From Bacteroidia bacterium (GTDB lineage: Bacteria; Bacteroidota; Bacteroidia; 2-12-FULL-35-15): 47,112 nt of DNA. The translations under genes were made by a program, and so were the position numbers. Positions 17,162 through 25,247 of this stretch are shown here, in pieces. The stretch is from NCBI GenBank assembly GCA_016786925.1, contig JAEUTU010000056.1, positions 1 to 47,112 of the forward strand. The letters are read 5' to 3'. The first letter of the stretch is position 1. Each line of letters begins with the position of its first letter. The notes beneath the pieces were generated by a model that searched no databases, was not told the DNA's origin, and worked only from the letters and a program-made list of their open reading frames with translations.

Positions 17162-18547
17162 ATGTATATAGAACAACTTTATACCAATTGTCTGGCCGAA
17201 GCGGCTTATTATATTGAATCGGATGGCGAAGCTGCTATCATTGATCCTTTGCGTGAAACAACACCTTATATTGAGTTGGCTGCCAAACGCAATGCCAAGA
17301 TAAAATATGTATTCGAAACACATTTTCATGCCGATTTCGTGTCCGGCCACATCGACCTTGCCCGTAAAACAGGTGCAAAGATCATTTATGGCCCCACAGC
17401 TGAAACAGGCTTTGAAAGCATTATAGCGAAAGATGGCGAAGTATTTACCCTTGGTAAGATCCAGTTAAAAGTGTTACACACTCCCGGACATACCATGGAA
17501 TCATCCTGCTTCCTTCTAAAAGATGAGAACGGAACCGACCATGCTGTATTCACCGGAGATACATTATTTGTGGGTGATGTGGGTCGTCCCGACCTTGCAG
17601 TAAAAAGCGATCTGACACAGGATGATCTTGCAGGCTTTTTATACGAGTCATTAAATAACAAGATCAAAACATTAGGCGATGAAGTGATCGTTTATCCTGC
17701 ACACGGAGCGGGTTCTTCTTGCGGAAAAAATATTGGAAAAGAAACCTATTCAACCATTGGTGTTCAGAAAAAAATGAATTATGCGATGCAGCCAATGACT
17801 AAGCAGGAGTTTATTGCTGCTGTATTAGATGGTTTATCTGCTCCTCCAAAGTATTTCTTTGTGGATGCTGTATTGAATAAAAAAGGATACGAAAGCATTG
17901 ATGAAGTAATGAGCAAAAACACATTGCCATTGAGTGTAGAAGAGTTTGAGAAAGAAATGAAAACCGGTGCTACCATTCTGGATGCACGCGATCCGGATGC
18001 ATTTGAAAAAGGATACATTCCCGGAGCGATCAATATTGGATTGAACGGACAATATGCTCCTTGGGTAGGTGCTCTTTTAGATGCACATGCTCCATTGTTG
18101 TTTATTGCCGATGAAGGCAAAGAAGCCGAAGCAGTATTGCGTTTGGCACGTGTAGGATATGAAAATGTACACGGTTATTTACAAGGCGGTATCGAAGCAT
18201 GGAAAAATGCAGGGAAATCGTTAGAGACCATTGAAAGTATCACTGCTTCAGAATTTGTAAGTAAGATCAACAACGACTCGAACATTGTGGATGTACGCAA
18301 AAAAGGAGAAGTAGAAGGTGGCATGATCGAGAATGCACAACATATCTGTTTATCGAAATTTCAGGATGAGGTGAATGCACTGGATAAGAACAAACATTAT
18401 TTCTTGCATTGCGCTGGAGGATACCGCTCCATGATGGCTGCATCGATCATGAAACAAAAAGGATTTGAACACATTACCAATGTAAGAGGTGGAATGGCGA
18501 AGATCAAAGAAACCGGCATAAAATTGGTACAACCACAATTCGCATAA
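17162..18547 (+). CDS. CstB-like persulfide dioxygenase-rhodanese fusion
   Basis: The protein oxidises glutathione-type or low-molecular-weight persulfides and moves sulfane sulfur. Residues 1-240 are an ETHE1-type metallo-beta-lactamase dioxygenase: H54-x-H56-x-D58-x4-H63 in THFHADFVSGH, H109 in TPGHT, D132 in GDTLF and H180 in YPAHG. Residues 255-355 are a rhodanese homology domain whose active-site loop (LLFIADEGKEAE) has no cysteine, so it is catalytically dead. Residues 357-461 are an active-type rhodanese with C416 in HCAGGYRS. The order PDO, pseudo-rhodanese, rhodanese is that of Staphylococcus CstB. The 461-residue length fits. The exported rhodanese follows 22 bases later. Confidence 0.93.
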   Translation: MYIEQLYTNCLAEAAYYIESDGEAAIIDPLRETTPYIELAAKRNAKIKYVFETHFHADFVSGHIDLARKTGAKIIYGPTAETGFESIIAKDGEVFTLGKIQLKVLHTPGHTMESSCFLLKDENGTDHAVFTGDTLFVGDVGRPDLAVKSDLTQDDLAGFLYESLNNKIKTLGDEVIVYPAHGAGSSCGKNIGKETYSTIGVQKKMNYAMQPMTKQEFIAAVLDGLSAPPKYFFVDAVLNKKGYESIDEVMSKNTLPLSVEEFEKEMKTGATILDARDPDAFEKGYIPGAINIGLNGQYAPWVGALLDAHAPLLFIADEGKEAEAVLRLARVGYENVHGYLQGGIEAWKNAGKSLETIESITASEFVSKINNDSNIVDVRKKGEVEGGMIENAQHICLSKFQDEVNALDKNKHYFLHCAGGYRSMMAASIMKQKGFEHITNVRGGMAKIKETGIKLVQPQFA

Positions 18548-18569
18548 TAACTAAAAACAAAATAAGACA

Positions 18570-18971
18570 ATGAAAAAGATCATCATCGCATTTATTGCAG
18601 TAGTTGCAGTTGCCACAAGCGCAATGGCACAAACACAATCAACAGTGGTAACCAATTTGTCATCGGAGCGCTTCAAAGCCATTACCGAAGGCGATAAAAC
18701 AGGAGGTGTTATTGTTGATTTACGTACACCTGATGAAGTAGCAAAAGGATACATTAAAGGAGCTGTATTTGTTGATTACCTTTCCAAGGAATGGGAAAAA
18801 GAAGTAGCTAAATTGGATAAAAATAAAACGTATTATATCTATTGTGCTGCAGGTGGACGTTCGGCTGATGCTGCTGAATACATGGAAAAACATGGATTCA
18901 AAAAAGTGTACAATTTAGAAAAAGGATTTTCTGACTGGAAAGGAAAAGGCTTTCCTATTGAGAAAAAATAA
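18570..18971 (+). CDS. Exported single-domain rhodanese
   Basis: A 133-residue protein with an SPI signal (MKKIIIAFIAVVAVATSAMA, then Q) and one rhodanese domain. C92 sits in the active-site loop YCAAGGRSADAAEYM, so it should be catalytically competent, in the periplasm. DLRTPDEVAKGYIKGAVFVD is the typical first half. It probably accepts or donates sulfane sulfur outside the cytoplasm, complementing the upstream CstB-like protein. It lies 22 bases after that gene and two bases before the DUF6132 gene, in one operon. Confidence 0.93.
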   Translation: MKKIIIAFIAVVAVATSAMAQTQSTVVTNLSSERFKAITEGDKTGGVIVDLRTPDEVAKGYIKGAVFVDYLSKEWEKEVAKLDKNKTYYIYCAAGGRSADAAEYMEKHGFKKVYNLEKGFSDWKGKGFPIEKK

Positions 18972-18973
18972 GC

Positions 18974-19186
18974 ATGAATAAATTCATAAAGCAAAAATAT
19001 CCGCTCATTGTTACCGGAATAATACTGGGAGCAGTGAGCGGTTTTATTTACTGGAAGTTTTGGGGTTGTACCAATGGTTGCCCTATCAAATCGGTTTGGT
19101 GGCGCATGAGCCTTTGGGGAGCCATTATGGGTGGATTACTCATGAGTATGCTGCACGACTTTTTAAACAGAACCAAAGCAGAATAA
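18974..19186 (+). CDS. DUF6132 family small membrane protein
   Basis: A 70-residue protein with two hydrophobic segments (about residues 9-27 and 43-60) separated by FWGCTNGCPIKSVWWRMSLWG, whose CxxxC pair and tryptophan-rich turn fit the DUF6132 family of Bacteroidota. The function of the family is unknown. It repeatedly accompanies rhodanese genes, so a role in membrane sulfur handling is plausible but unproven. It is the last gene of the operon and is followed directly by a terminator. Confidence 0.85.
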   Translation: MNKFIKQKYPLIVTGIILGAVSGFIYWKFWGCTNGCPIKSVWWRMSLWGAIMGGLLMSMLHDFLNRTKAE

Positions 19187-19187
19187 C

Positions 19188-19226
19188 ACAAAGGCTCTCA
19201 AAAAGTTGAAAGCCTTTGTTGTTTTT
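19188..19226 (+). terminator. Terminator of the sulfur operon
   Basis: A 9-bp stem, 19188-19196 (ACAAAGGCT) with 19211-19219, has a 14-base loop and a T-rich tail at 19219-19226. It fills the gap to the convergent T9SS gene, whose stop is at 19228. The minus-strand reading lacks a T run. Confidence 0.85.
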
Positions 19227-19227
19227 A

Positions 19228-22200
19228 TTATTTAATGATACTGAGTTTGCCTTGATGTAAAATCTCTCCTCCACTATCTACTTTATAAATATACATTCCA
19301 TTAGATAGATCAAAACCTATGATCTCCGACTTATCTGTTCCGGCTTTTAACTGTGTACTAAACACCAATTTCCCGGTTAGATCATATATACTGAATAATG
19401 CATCCGCCAAAAGAACTTGTGAAAACTGTACATTTAATTGGTCTTCTGCCGGGTTAGGGTAAACCTGTACGGCTAATGTTTCAATTTCATCAGACTCTTC
19501 CGAAGGTATTGTTAATGTTCTTCGTGCCACTTCTCTTTTCTGAATTGGAACACAATTTTCTATTGATCGGAGATAATCGTACTGGCTGATCTCACCATTT
19601 AACAATTGCTGTTCACTGGTGATTTGACATACCAAACGATTAAAGCGATCGAGATCTTTAGGTTGTATAGATGGTAAATATTGGTTTAATGTCGACAAAG
19701 CATCCGTTCTATGCTTAGATGAATAGTACAACAGGGCTTTTTCATATACAGCATTTTGAAGATGATCGTAATTATTGTCTGCTTGTGCTTTCAAAATTTT
19801 TGAATCAACCACTTCCAATACTTTCATTACTTCCGGACTTAGTTGTTGTTCGGAAACTTTAATTTCTGATTTTTCAATTCCATTCGCTAAAGCGACAAGG
19901 ATCTTCTTTTCTGCAATACTTTTTACGTATTTATCTCCATCATTTGCAACAGGCAAAGGATATTGTAAAACCTGATATAACATATCTACTGATTCCTTAT
20001 TGGCAGTAGTATCAATTGAAGCTGTTTCTAACTTTGTAATTGCTGACTTAACAGCTTCATTCGTTTTCACGTTTGTAAAATCATCTGTATTGATCACATG
20101 ACAAGTCGGACAGATCTCCAAATAACTTTTCGGGCAAGTAGTACAGCTCGTATTCCAATAATCACAAGCAACTATCGGACTTTGTGAGCTGGCAACAAAT
20201 CTCACATCATTCGATCCCGGCAACGAATAGGTAGAACTCACACGGGTATATTTATCTTTCCCATTAGCCGCTTGCAATGGAAACAATGTATTGCTTGTAC
20301 TTAATTGCCATCTATTATTATCCGATAAAATAGGATTCGTTGGCATTTGTTGAATACTACCTTCGATAACAACATAACCACAATTTGCAAAATTTACACA
20401 TGCACTACTACTTGTTTGTGAGGAGGTAACTGAATAAAAATCATATGGTCGTAGATCGTTGTAGCCATTTTCTATATCAATGGAATGTGCATTATCCAGC
20501 AAAATAGTGTTCACAGCATTATCACGTGCATCTACATATCCGCCATTATCTGTCACATTCATACTTAAGGAGGCGTTATTGGCCAAATGAAAACCGGTGT
20601 ATTGATTTGTTTTTACCTGACCGCATTTCACTTTCAATAATGTTGGCCCATCCACACGGTAGCCCGAAAAATAATTATTATTTGCTCTACAAGAATTGAA
20701 ATCAAATTCAACAGGAGAAGAAATAATAGAGGCTCCTTCCCCATAAATAAATTTACTATTGGTTGCAATTGAATTAAAGCTCATTAATTCAGACGTTAAA
20801 GAACTTGTTGTTACAGAGTTTAATGTTAAACCTGCTCCCTGTGTCCGGATTCCGCCATAAGCGAGAGTTCCGGTAACCGTTAGTTTATTCCCATAAGCGA
20901 ATAAATTCCCGATCAAGCCGACATTCGGAGAAAATTCACAAGCCGCTATCTGACATTGGGCTTGTCCCCAAACAGCCACATTTGATGGCTGAGTAGATGA
21001 TGATGGAATAGATGGAGTTTTTGTAAATTTACTATTGTAGAACCGAACATTCGCATCCGAACTAATATAAGTAACTCCATTATTATAAGTAAAATCAACT
21101 AATCCATATTCCACTTTAAATGTAGTAATCCCATTTCCAATGGCTACCTGAAGCAGATCTTGAGCAACCTCTAATATTTTATCGTTCTTATTTGCACCTC
21201 TTAACTCTACACTAGCTGTCTGTCCGGGAGAGACAGTTCTAATTTGATCATAAGGCGCTTGAGCAAAATCAGGATCACTGAACTTAACATATCCACTTGT
21301 GGAATTCGGATAAGTAAATTTGAAAACAGCGGTATTTCCTAAAACAAGATCTCCTTGAATTTCCAAAACCGCATCATTACCCAATAATTGAATAATGGCA
21401 CCGGCATCGTAAACTAAAGTAGCTCCTTTCTCAATAATAATTTTACAATTATCATTTATAGTTAGACGCCCATTTCCTTCGATATGCAATGTGCTACCGC
21501 TGCGAACAATAATAGATGACTGAGGAGAAGCAGCATCACCAACAACGATCTTACCACCATTTTTTATTTTCATAGTGCTGTTATTACATACAACCAGATC
21601 CGTTTGTACATCTAACTGTTTTGCAGATGGGATTTGAAGATTGTTGATCGAGAATTCTTTTAGTTTGATGCCGAATGTCATGTAGTCGGTAAATTTTCTT
21701 CCTACCACTGTGTTATTATTCAACAAATATTCTCCATTAGATAAGACAGTAGAATGATTCTTTATTTTTTGAGAAACTTCTTTTGACTCATTACATGGGC
21801 AAGTATTCTCTTTATAGCTTGGAAGTTGATTAGAAGATTTATAAATTAATTGGTACAAATTATATAAAAGCATGTAGTCATTACCATTAAATTCACCATG
21901 CGAATTAACATCTGAAACGCCCTCTCCATCCCATTTGAAGGGAGCAAACCAATTATTATCTCTCTCTACAATACCCGTATAAGGATTTTTATAATTATAT
22001 GGCCCTTGGCAAGGAGCTGAATCTAAAAACCCCTTCCAATAAGATTGAGGAAGACTCGGTGAGGAATTATTTAGGGCGGCATACATTATATCAAACAAAG
22101 GCATATTCCAATTTTGAGCAATTTGATTGATCTTAGACTGTTGCCAAGTTCCACTTAATGTTGCCAATTGTAATGCCATATAAGTGTTGTAATTAGGAAA

Positions 22201-23517
22201 ACATAGCATCAGAGGTTTAATTTCATTTCCAAACGGCAAAAAAATCGTATCATTAGTTATATTAATACATAAGGATGGTGTTTCTCCTGCCAAAGAATTA
22301 GGTGTTAGTATCTCAGAAGCATATTGAAGTAGCTGCCAATGATTTCCGTTCAAATCATCGAGAGGAAGATTAATATTGTAAGGCAAACAATAATTACCAT
22401 CTCCTAAAATATCCTGAGAATTCTTTTTAAAACGATAAGCAGAATTACCAAATAAAGAAGTATAGTCGTTCCCTGTTATTAGTTCAGCAATTTTTGCCAC
22501 AGGATATGCAAATGGTCTGATTTCGCTTTTTTGTTTTTGATTAAAGCTACCACAAACATCATTTATCACAGGATTAAACACTATCCAGTTTTCATTTACA
22601 TTGCAAACATTTGAAATTGTATCTGTGGAACCAGGAAACCCGACAACAGGGCCTAAAGGAGGAAAAGAGCCGGAATTCCACCCTAATGGCAATTGATTAT
22701 TGTCAATTTTCACAATTGAATATTCTTCTATTCGAGAGTGCATAGCTGTTAAGTGCGTCATATACCTTTCAGTAATTTGTTTGATCTTATCGTCTATAAA
22801 AAAACCAACATCAAGTGATGTGGGCCGCACAAAAACATGACCAACAAATTTTTTCACAAAAACGAATCCTTGTAAAATTCCAAACAATTGATCTTGACTC
22901 ATTTCATTATCACATCGCTGTGCCAAATTTTTTACCGGATACATATCATTGTAATATCCTGAAGTTACAGCTTCATACCTATCCCTTGGATCTTCTGTAA
23001 TAGGATATTGACTTATCCATTCTTGAGTCACTGTATTTCTGACATCATCACGAATAAAAAACCCGTTATAGTTTGAATTTTGCTGCGGATCAATGAACCG
23101 CTCAGCATAACCATCAATTCTTTCAATAGCTAAAATTGCATAATACAGCTCATTTAGCACTGCAGTATTATCAATATTGGCATCAGATTGAAGCCTTGCC
23201 TGAGTTGCCAAAACGGCCAAATAATTCCCTTGATTAGCAGGGACATCAGCCCATTTTCGATACCCGTACTGAGGATTAGTGGTCGGGAAGGCATTAGCCC
23301 CAACATTAGCAGACTCATTCAATGGTTGGTCATCTATGTTAATACAATTCAACCCATCGCCCTCATTTGAACCAATTTTTACAAATTGCTTCAAATAGCG
23401 ATCTCGATAATTCCAATATTTTTTTAGGTTTTCTTCTTCGTTTTGTCCTTTGGAATTAAGACAAAAGAATCCTACTGCAAGTACACAAAGTGTCTTGCCT
23501 AAAGTACTTTTTTTCAT
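19228..23517 (-). CDS. Large T9SS-secreted protein with beta-helix-like middle region
   Basis: The 1429-residue product has an SPI signal (MKKSTLGKTLCVLAVGFFCL, cleavage near NSKGQ). The C-terminal ~80 residues form a type A T9SS sorting domain: VQVYPNPAEDQLNVQF, LFSIYDLTGKLVF, GFDLSNGMYIYKV and a final IIK. The middle (about 620-760) has short repeats with N-ladder and G-turn character (VVCNNSTMKIKNGGKIVVG, GSTLHIEGNGRLTI, IIIEKGATLVYDAGAIIQL) typical of a right-handed parallel beta-helix. The N-terminal 600 residues are unique to me. It is probably displayed on or released from the cell surface. It is the third gene of a minus-strand unit with two lipoproteins upstream (12-base gap). Confidence 0.85.
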   Translation of the reverse strand: MKKSTLGKTLCVLAVGFFCLNSKGQNEEENLKKYWNYRDRYLKQFVKIGSNEGDGLNCINIDDQPLNESANVGANAFPTTNPQYGYRKWADVPANQGNYLAVLATQARLQSDANIDNTAVLNELYYAILAIERIDGYAERFIDPQQNSNYNGFFIRDDVRNTVTQEWISQYPITEDPRDRYEAVTSGYYNDMYPVKNLAQRCDNEMSQDQLFGILQGFVFVKKFVGHVFVRPTSLDVGFFIDDKIKQITERYMTHLTAMHSRIEEYSIVKIDNNQLPLGWNSGSFPPLGPVVGFPGSTDTISNVCNVNENWIVFNPVINDVCGSFNQKQKSEIRPFAYPVAKIAELITGNDYTSLFGNSAYRFKKNSQDILGDGNYCLPYNINLPLDDLNGNHWQLLQYASEILTPNSLAGETPSLCINITNDTIFLPFGNEIKPLMLCFPNYNTYMALQLATLSGTWQQSKINQIAQNWNMPLFDIMYAALNNSSPSLPQSYWKGFLDSAPCQGPYNYKNPYTGIVERDNNWFAPFKWDGEGVSDVNSHGEFNGNDYMLLYNLYQLIYKSSNQLPSYKENTCPCNESKEVSQKIKNHSTVLSNGEYLLNNNTVVGRKFTDYMTFGIKLKEFSINNLQIPSAKQLDVQTDLVVCNNSTMKIKNGGKIVVGDAASPQSSIIVRSGSTLHIEGNGRLTINDNCKIIIEKGATLVYDAGAIIQLLGNDAVLEIQGDLVLGNTAVFKFTYPNSTSGYVKFSDPDFAQAPYDQIRTVSPGQTASVELRGANKNDKILEVAQDLLQVAIGNGITTFKVEYGLVDFTYNNGVTYISSDANVRFYNSKFTKTPSIPSSSTQPSNVAVWGQAQCQIAACEFSPNVGLIGNLFAYGNKLTVTGTLAYGGIRTQGAGLTLNSVTTSSLTSELMSFNSIATNSKFIYGEGASIISSPVEFDFNSCRANNNYFSGYRVDGPTLLKVKCGQVKTNQYTGFHLANNASLSMNVTDNGGYVDARDNAVNTILLDNAHSIDIENGYNDLRPYDFYSVTSSQTSSSACVNFANCGYVVIEGSIQQMPTNPILSDNNRWQLSTSNTLFPLQAANGKDKYTRVSSTYSLPGSNDVRFVASSQSPIVACDYWNTSCTTCPKSYLEICPTCHVINTDDFTNVKTNEAVKSAITKLETASIDTTANKESVDMLYQVLQYPLPVANDGDKYVKSIAEKKILVALANGIEKSEIKVSEQQLSPEVMKVLEVVDSKILKAQADNNYDHLQNAVYEKALLYYSSKHRTDALSTLNQYLPSIQPKDLDRFNRLVCQITSEQQLLNGEISQYDYLRSIENCVPIQKREVARRTLTIPSEESDEIETLAVQVYPNPAEDQLNVQFSQVLLADALFSIYDLTGKLVFSTQLKAGTDKSEIIGFDLSNGMYIYKVDSGGEILHQGKLSIIK

Positions 23518-23529
23518 ATTTATTTTAGA

Positions 23530-24243
23530 TTATTGTATTATATGATATCTGGCCAGATATTGCATTTTATTAATTAAATTGAACTGAGTGTGATCTGTTA
23601 TTCTAATCTTCACCACTCCAATATTTTTTGCTATATAATAATCTGTGCGAGGGTTTAGGGAACCATAACCCGGAAAGAATATGTTCTCTGATGCATTTTC
23701 TGTATCTTGAAAATGAACAACATTTCTAATAATATTCCCCCCAATATTTAAACTGTCATATTCTTCTTTAAAATAGATCGTTCCAGGAGATCCATAATAG
23801 CCAAATGGATAATTTGAGTCAAAAATATTAGACATCATATATGAATTTCCTACGTAATCACCAGGCTTAAATTTCCATCTTTCTACTCCAACTAGCTTAG
23901 AAGCTAATCCATAGAACCCATAATCAATTTTATAATCATAATTATATTCATCAGTAAAATTGTGTGAATGCCATTCATACTGCATATAATCTCCTTCAGC
24001 TTGAGCATTTCCTGTACCAAGATGATACTGAAATACTGTATCATAAAACACATACACACTATCCTCTACTCCACTTGCACTGTCCTTGTAGATCCAATAG
24101 GTACCTGTTTTAAAATAGGCATAAGCAGGTAGATCTTGCAATTCTATTTGAGGCTTGGGGGCTTCAAAATAGGGGACATAATCATAGTCACAGCTGAATA
24201 GTGTGATGATGAATATTGTGATTATCAAAATGGATCTTTTCAT
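23530..24243 (-). CDS. Hypothetical lipoprotein, paralogue of the one at 31.1 kb
   Basis: 237 residues with an SPII signal (MKRSILIITIFIITLFSC, Cys18). After a proline-rich linker comes LPAYAYFKTGTYWIYKDSAS and GVEDSVYVF, nearly repeated in the lipoprotein at 31128-31796; both end in a matching aromatic- and valine-rich half (EYDSLNIGGNIIRNVV; NIGVVKI; YHIIQ). The family is not recognised. It is the middle gene of a three-gene unit: 21 bases after the lipoprotein at 24265-25032 and 12 bases before the large T9SS protein. Probable location is the outer membrane or periplasm. Confidence 0.8.
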   Translation of the reverse strand: MKRSILIITIFIITLFSCDYDYVPYFEAPKPQIELQDLPAYAYFKTGTYWIYKDSASGVEDSVYVFYDTVFQYHLGTGNAQAEGDYMQYEWHSHNFTDEYNYDYKIDYGFYGLASKLVGVERWKFKPGDYVGNSYMMSNIFDSNYPFGYYGSPGTIYFKEEYDSLNIGGNIIRNVVHFQDTENASENIFFPGYGSLNPRTDYYIAKNIGVVKIRITDHTQFNLINKMQYLARYHIIQ

Positions 24244-24264
24244 TCTTTAAAACAATTTCTTGAT

Positions 24265-25032
24265 CTAATTTAATGATTTATTATTTTTAAAGCTATTAAA
24301 ATCAATAGTCATATTATAACCAATTCTAATAAAGTAAGGAAAATGACGATACGGTGTTTGGAATCGTGGATTCTCATTAATAACATAGTACATCCCGGAT
24401 TGAAACATAAACTTCCCATACTTCCCTCCAACTTTCAGAGTAATGGTTGGCTCAATTGTAGAGTTTGTTGTATGTGGCTTTACAATACTATCGTTATATG
24501 TAACAAGTGGTGTCTGACCAAAATTGACTGTTTCACCATAATACTCATATCGCTCATAATCCCAATAACAAAACTTCGCTGATAATGATAAATTGATCCT
24601 ATCAGTAAACCTGAAACCAATGACAGGTTGAAGAAAATATCTGTTTGCGTAGATCTGAGAACTATAAGCATGTGGATAATACTCAAAAAATGAATTCTCA
24701 ATCCGCATCGTATCAGAAAAATGATTTTCACAATAAGCGTAACCACCAAACATCTCAACGACCAATGCTTTACCAATTTGTTTATAGCCTCCTATTCCAA
24801 ATTCCGAAACAGTTGAAGTAGTTGCAAGAGAAAAATTACTCATTGCTGCAAAATTCTTTACTGGTGAATAAGCTATCTGATGTTCAAAAGAGCGATGCGT
24901 ATGAACAAAATTTAATTCCAGCTGCTCCTTGTCGGTAAACAAAGGTGTATTTTGAGTTTGTGGAATGAACGAATTGGGGAAACAGCCAAACAATAGTGTA
25001 ATAAAGAATAAAAGAAAAATAATTTTTTTCAT
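24265..25032 (-). CDS. Hypothetical lipoprotein, beta-strand rich
   Basis: 255 residues with an SPII signal and lipobox LFGC (Cys17). The mature part alternates short aromatic strands and glycine turns, such as FGIGGYKQIGKALVVEMFGG, VIGFRFTDRINLSLSAKFCY and TLKVGGKYGKFMFQSG, a pattern of an outer-membrane barrel. A lipid anchor on a barrel is unusual, so the fold is uncertain. I do not recognise the family. It is first in the three-gene minus-strand unit, with a -7 element at 25052-25059. Confidence 0.8.
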   Translation of the reverse strand: MKKIIFLLFFITLLFGCFPNSFIPQTQNTPLFTDKEQLELNFVHTHRSFEHQIAYSPVKNFAAMSNFSLATTSTVSEFGIGGYKQIGKALVVEMFGGYAYCENHFSDTMRIENSFFEYYPHAYSSQIYANRYFLQPVIGFRFTDRINLSLSAKFCYWDYERYEYYGETVNFGQTPLVTYNDSIVKPHTTNSTIEPTITLKVGGKYGKFMFQSGMYYVINENPRFQTPYRHFPYFIRIGYNMTIDFNSFKNNKSLN

Positions 25033-25051
25033 CGCATTTTTATTTTCGCAG

Positions 25052-25059
25052 CAAACCTA
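25052..25059 (-). promoter_or_regulatory. -7 element of the 25.0-19.2 kb operon
   Basis: On the minus strand TAGGTTTG matches TAnnTTTG, 19 bases before the ATG at 25032. No matching -33 element is seen at the right distance. Confidence 0.5.
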
Positions 25060-25147
25060 AATCATTCTTTGATACAAGTCCATACCAAAATTTTGCGTTT
25101 TTTAAATTTCGGGGCATGTTTGTAGGATTAACAAGGCTTACAGACTT

Positions 25148-25171
25148 CCGTTTTTAAACGTTTAAAAACGG
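25148..25171. repeat. Perfect 24-bp palindrome
   Basis: CCGTTTTTAAAC is followed immediately by its own reverse complement with no loop, a perfect dyad of 24 bp. It lies 116 bases upstream of the 25032 start and 76 bases downstream of the TPR gene stop. No T tract follows on either strand, so it is not a classical terminator. A dyad of this size fits an operator for a dimeric regulator, but no regulator gene is near. A second, smaller hairpin (7-bp stem, 3-base loop) lies at 25182-25198. Confidence 0.8.
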
Positions 25172-25247
25172 CTAGCGCATAATTCATTGAAAATGAATGA
25201 AATTATTTTTGAGGAGGTAATGAAACAAAAAAATGAAAAACTCCCTG

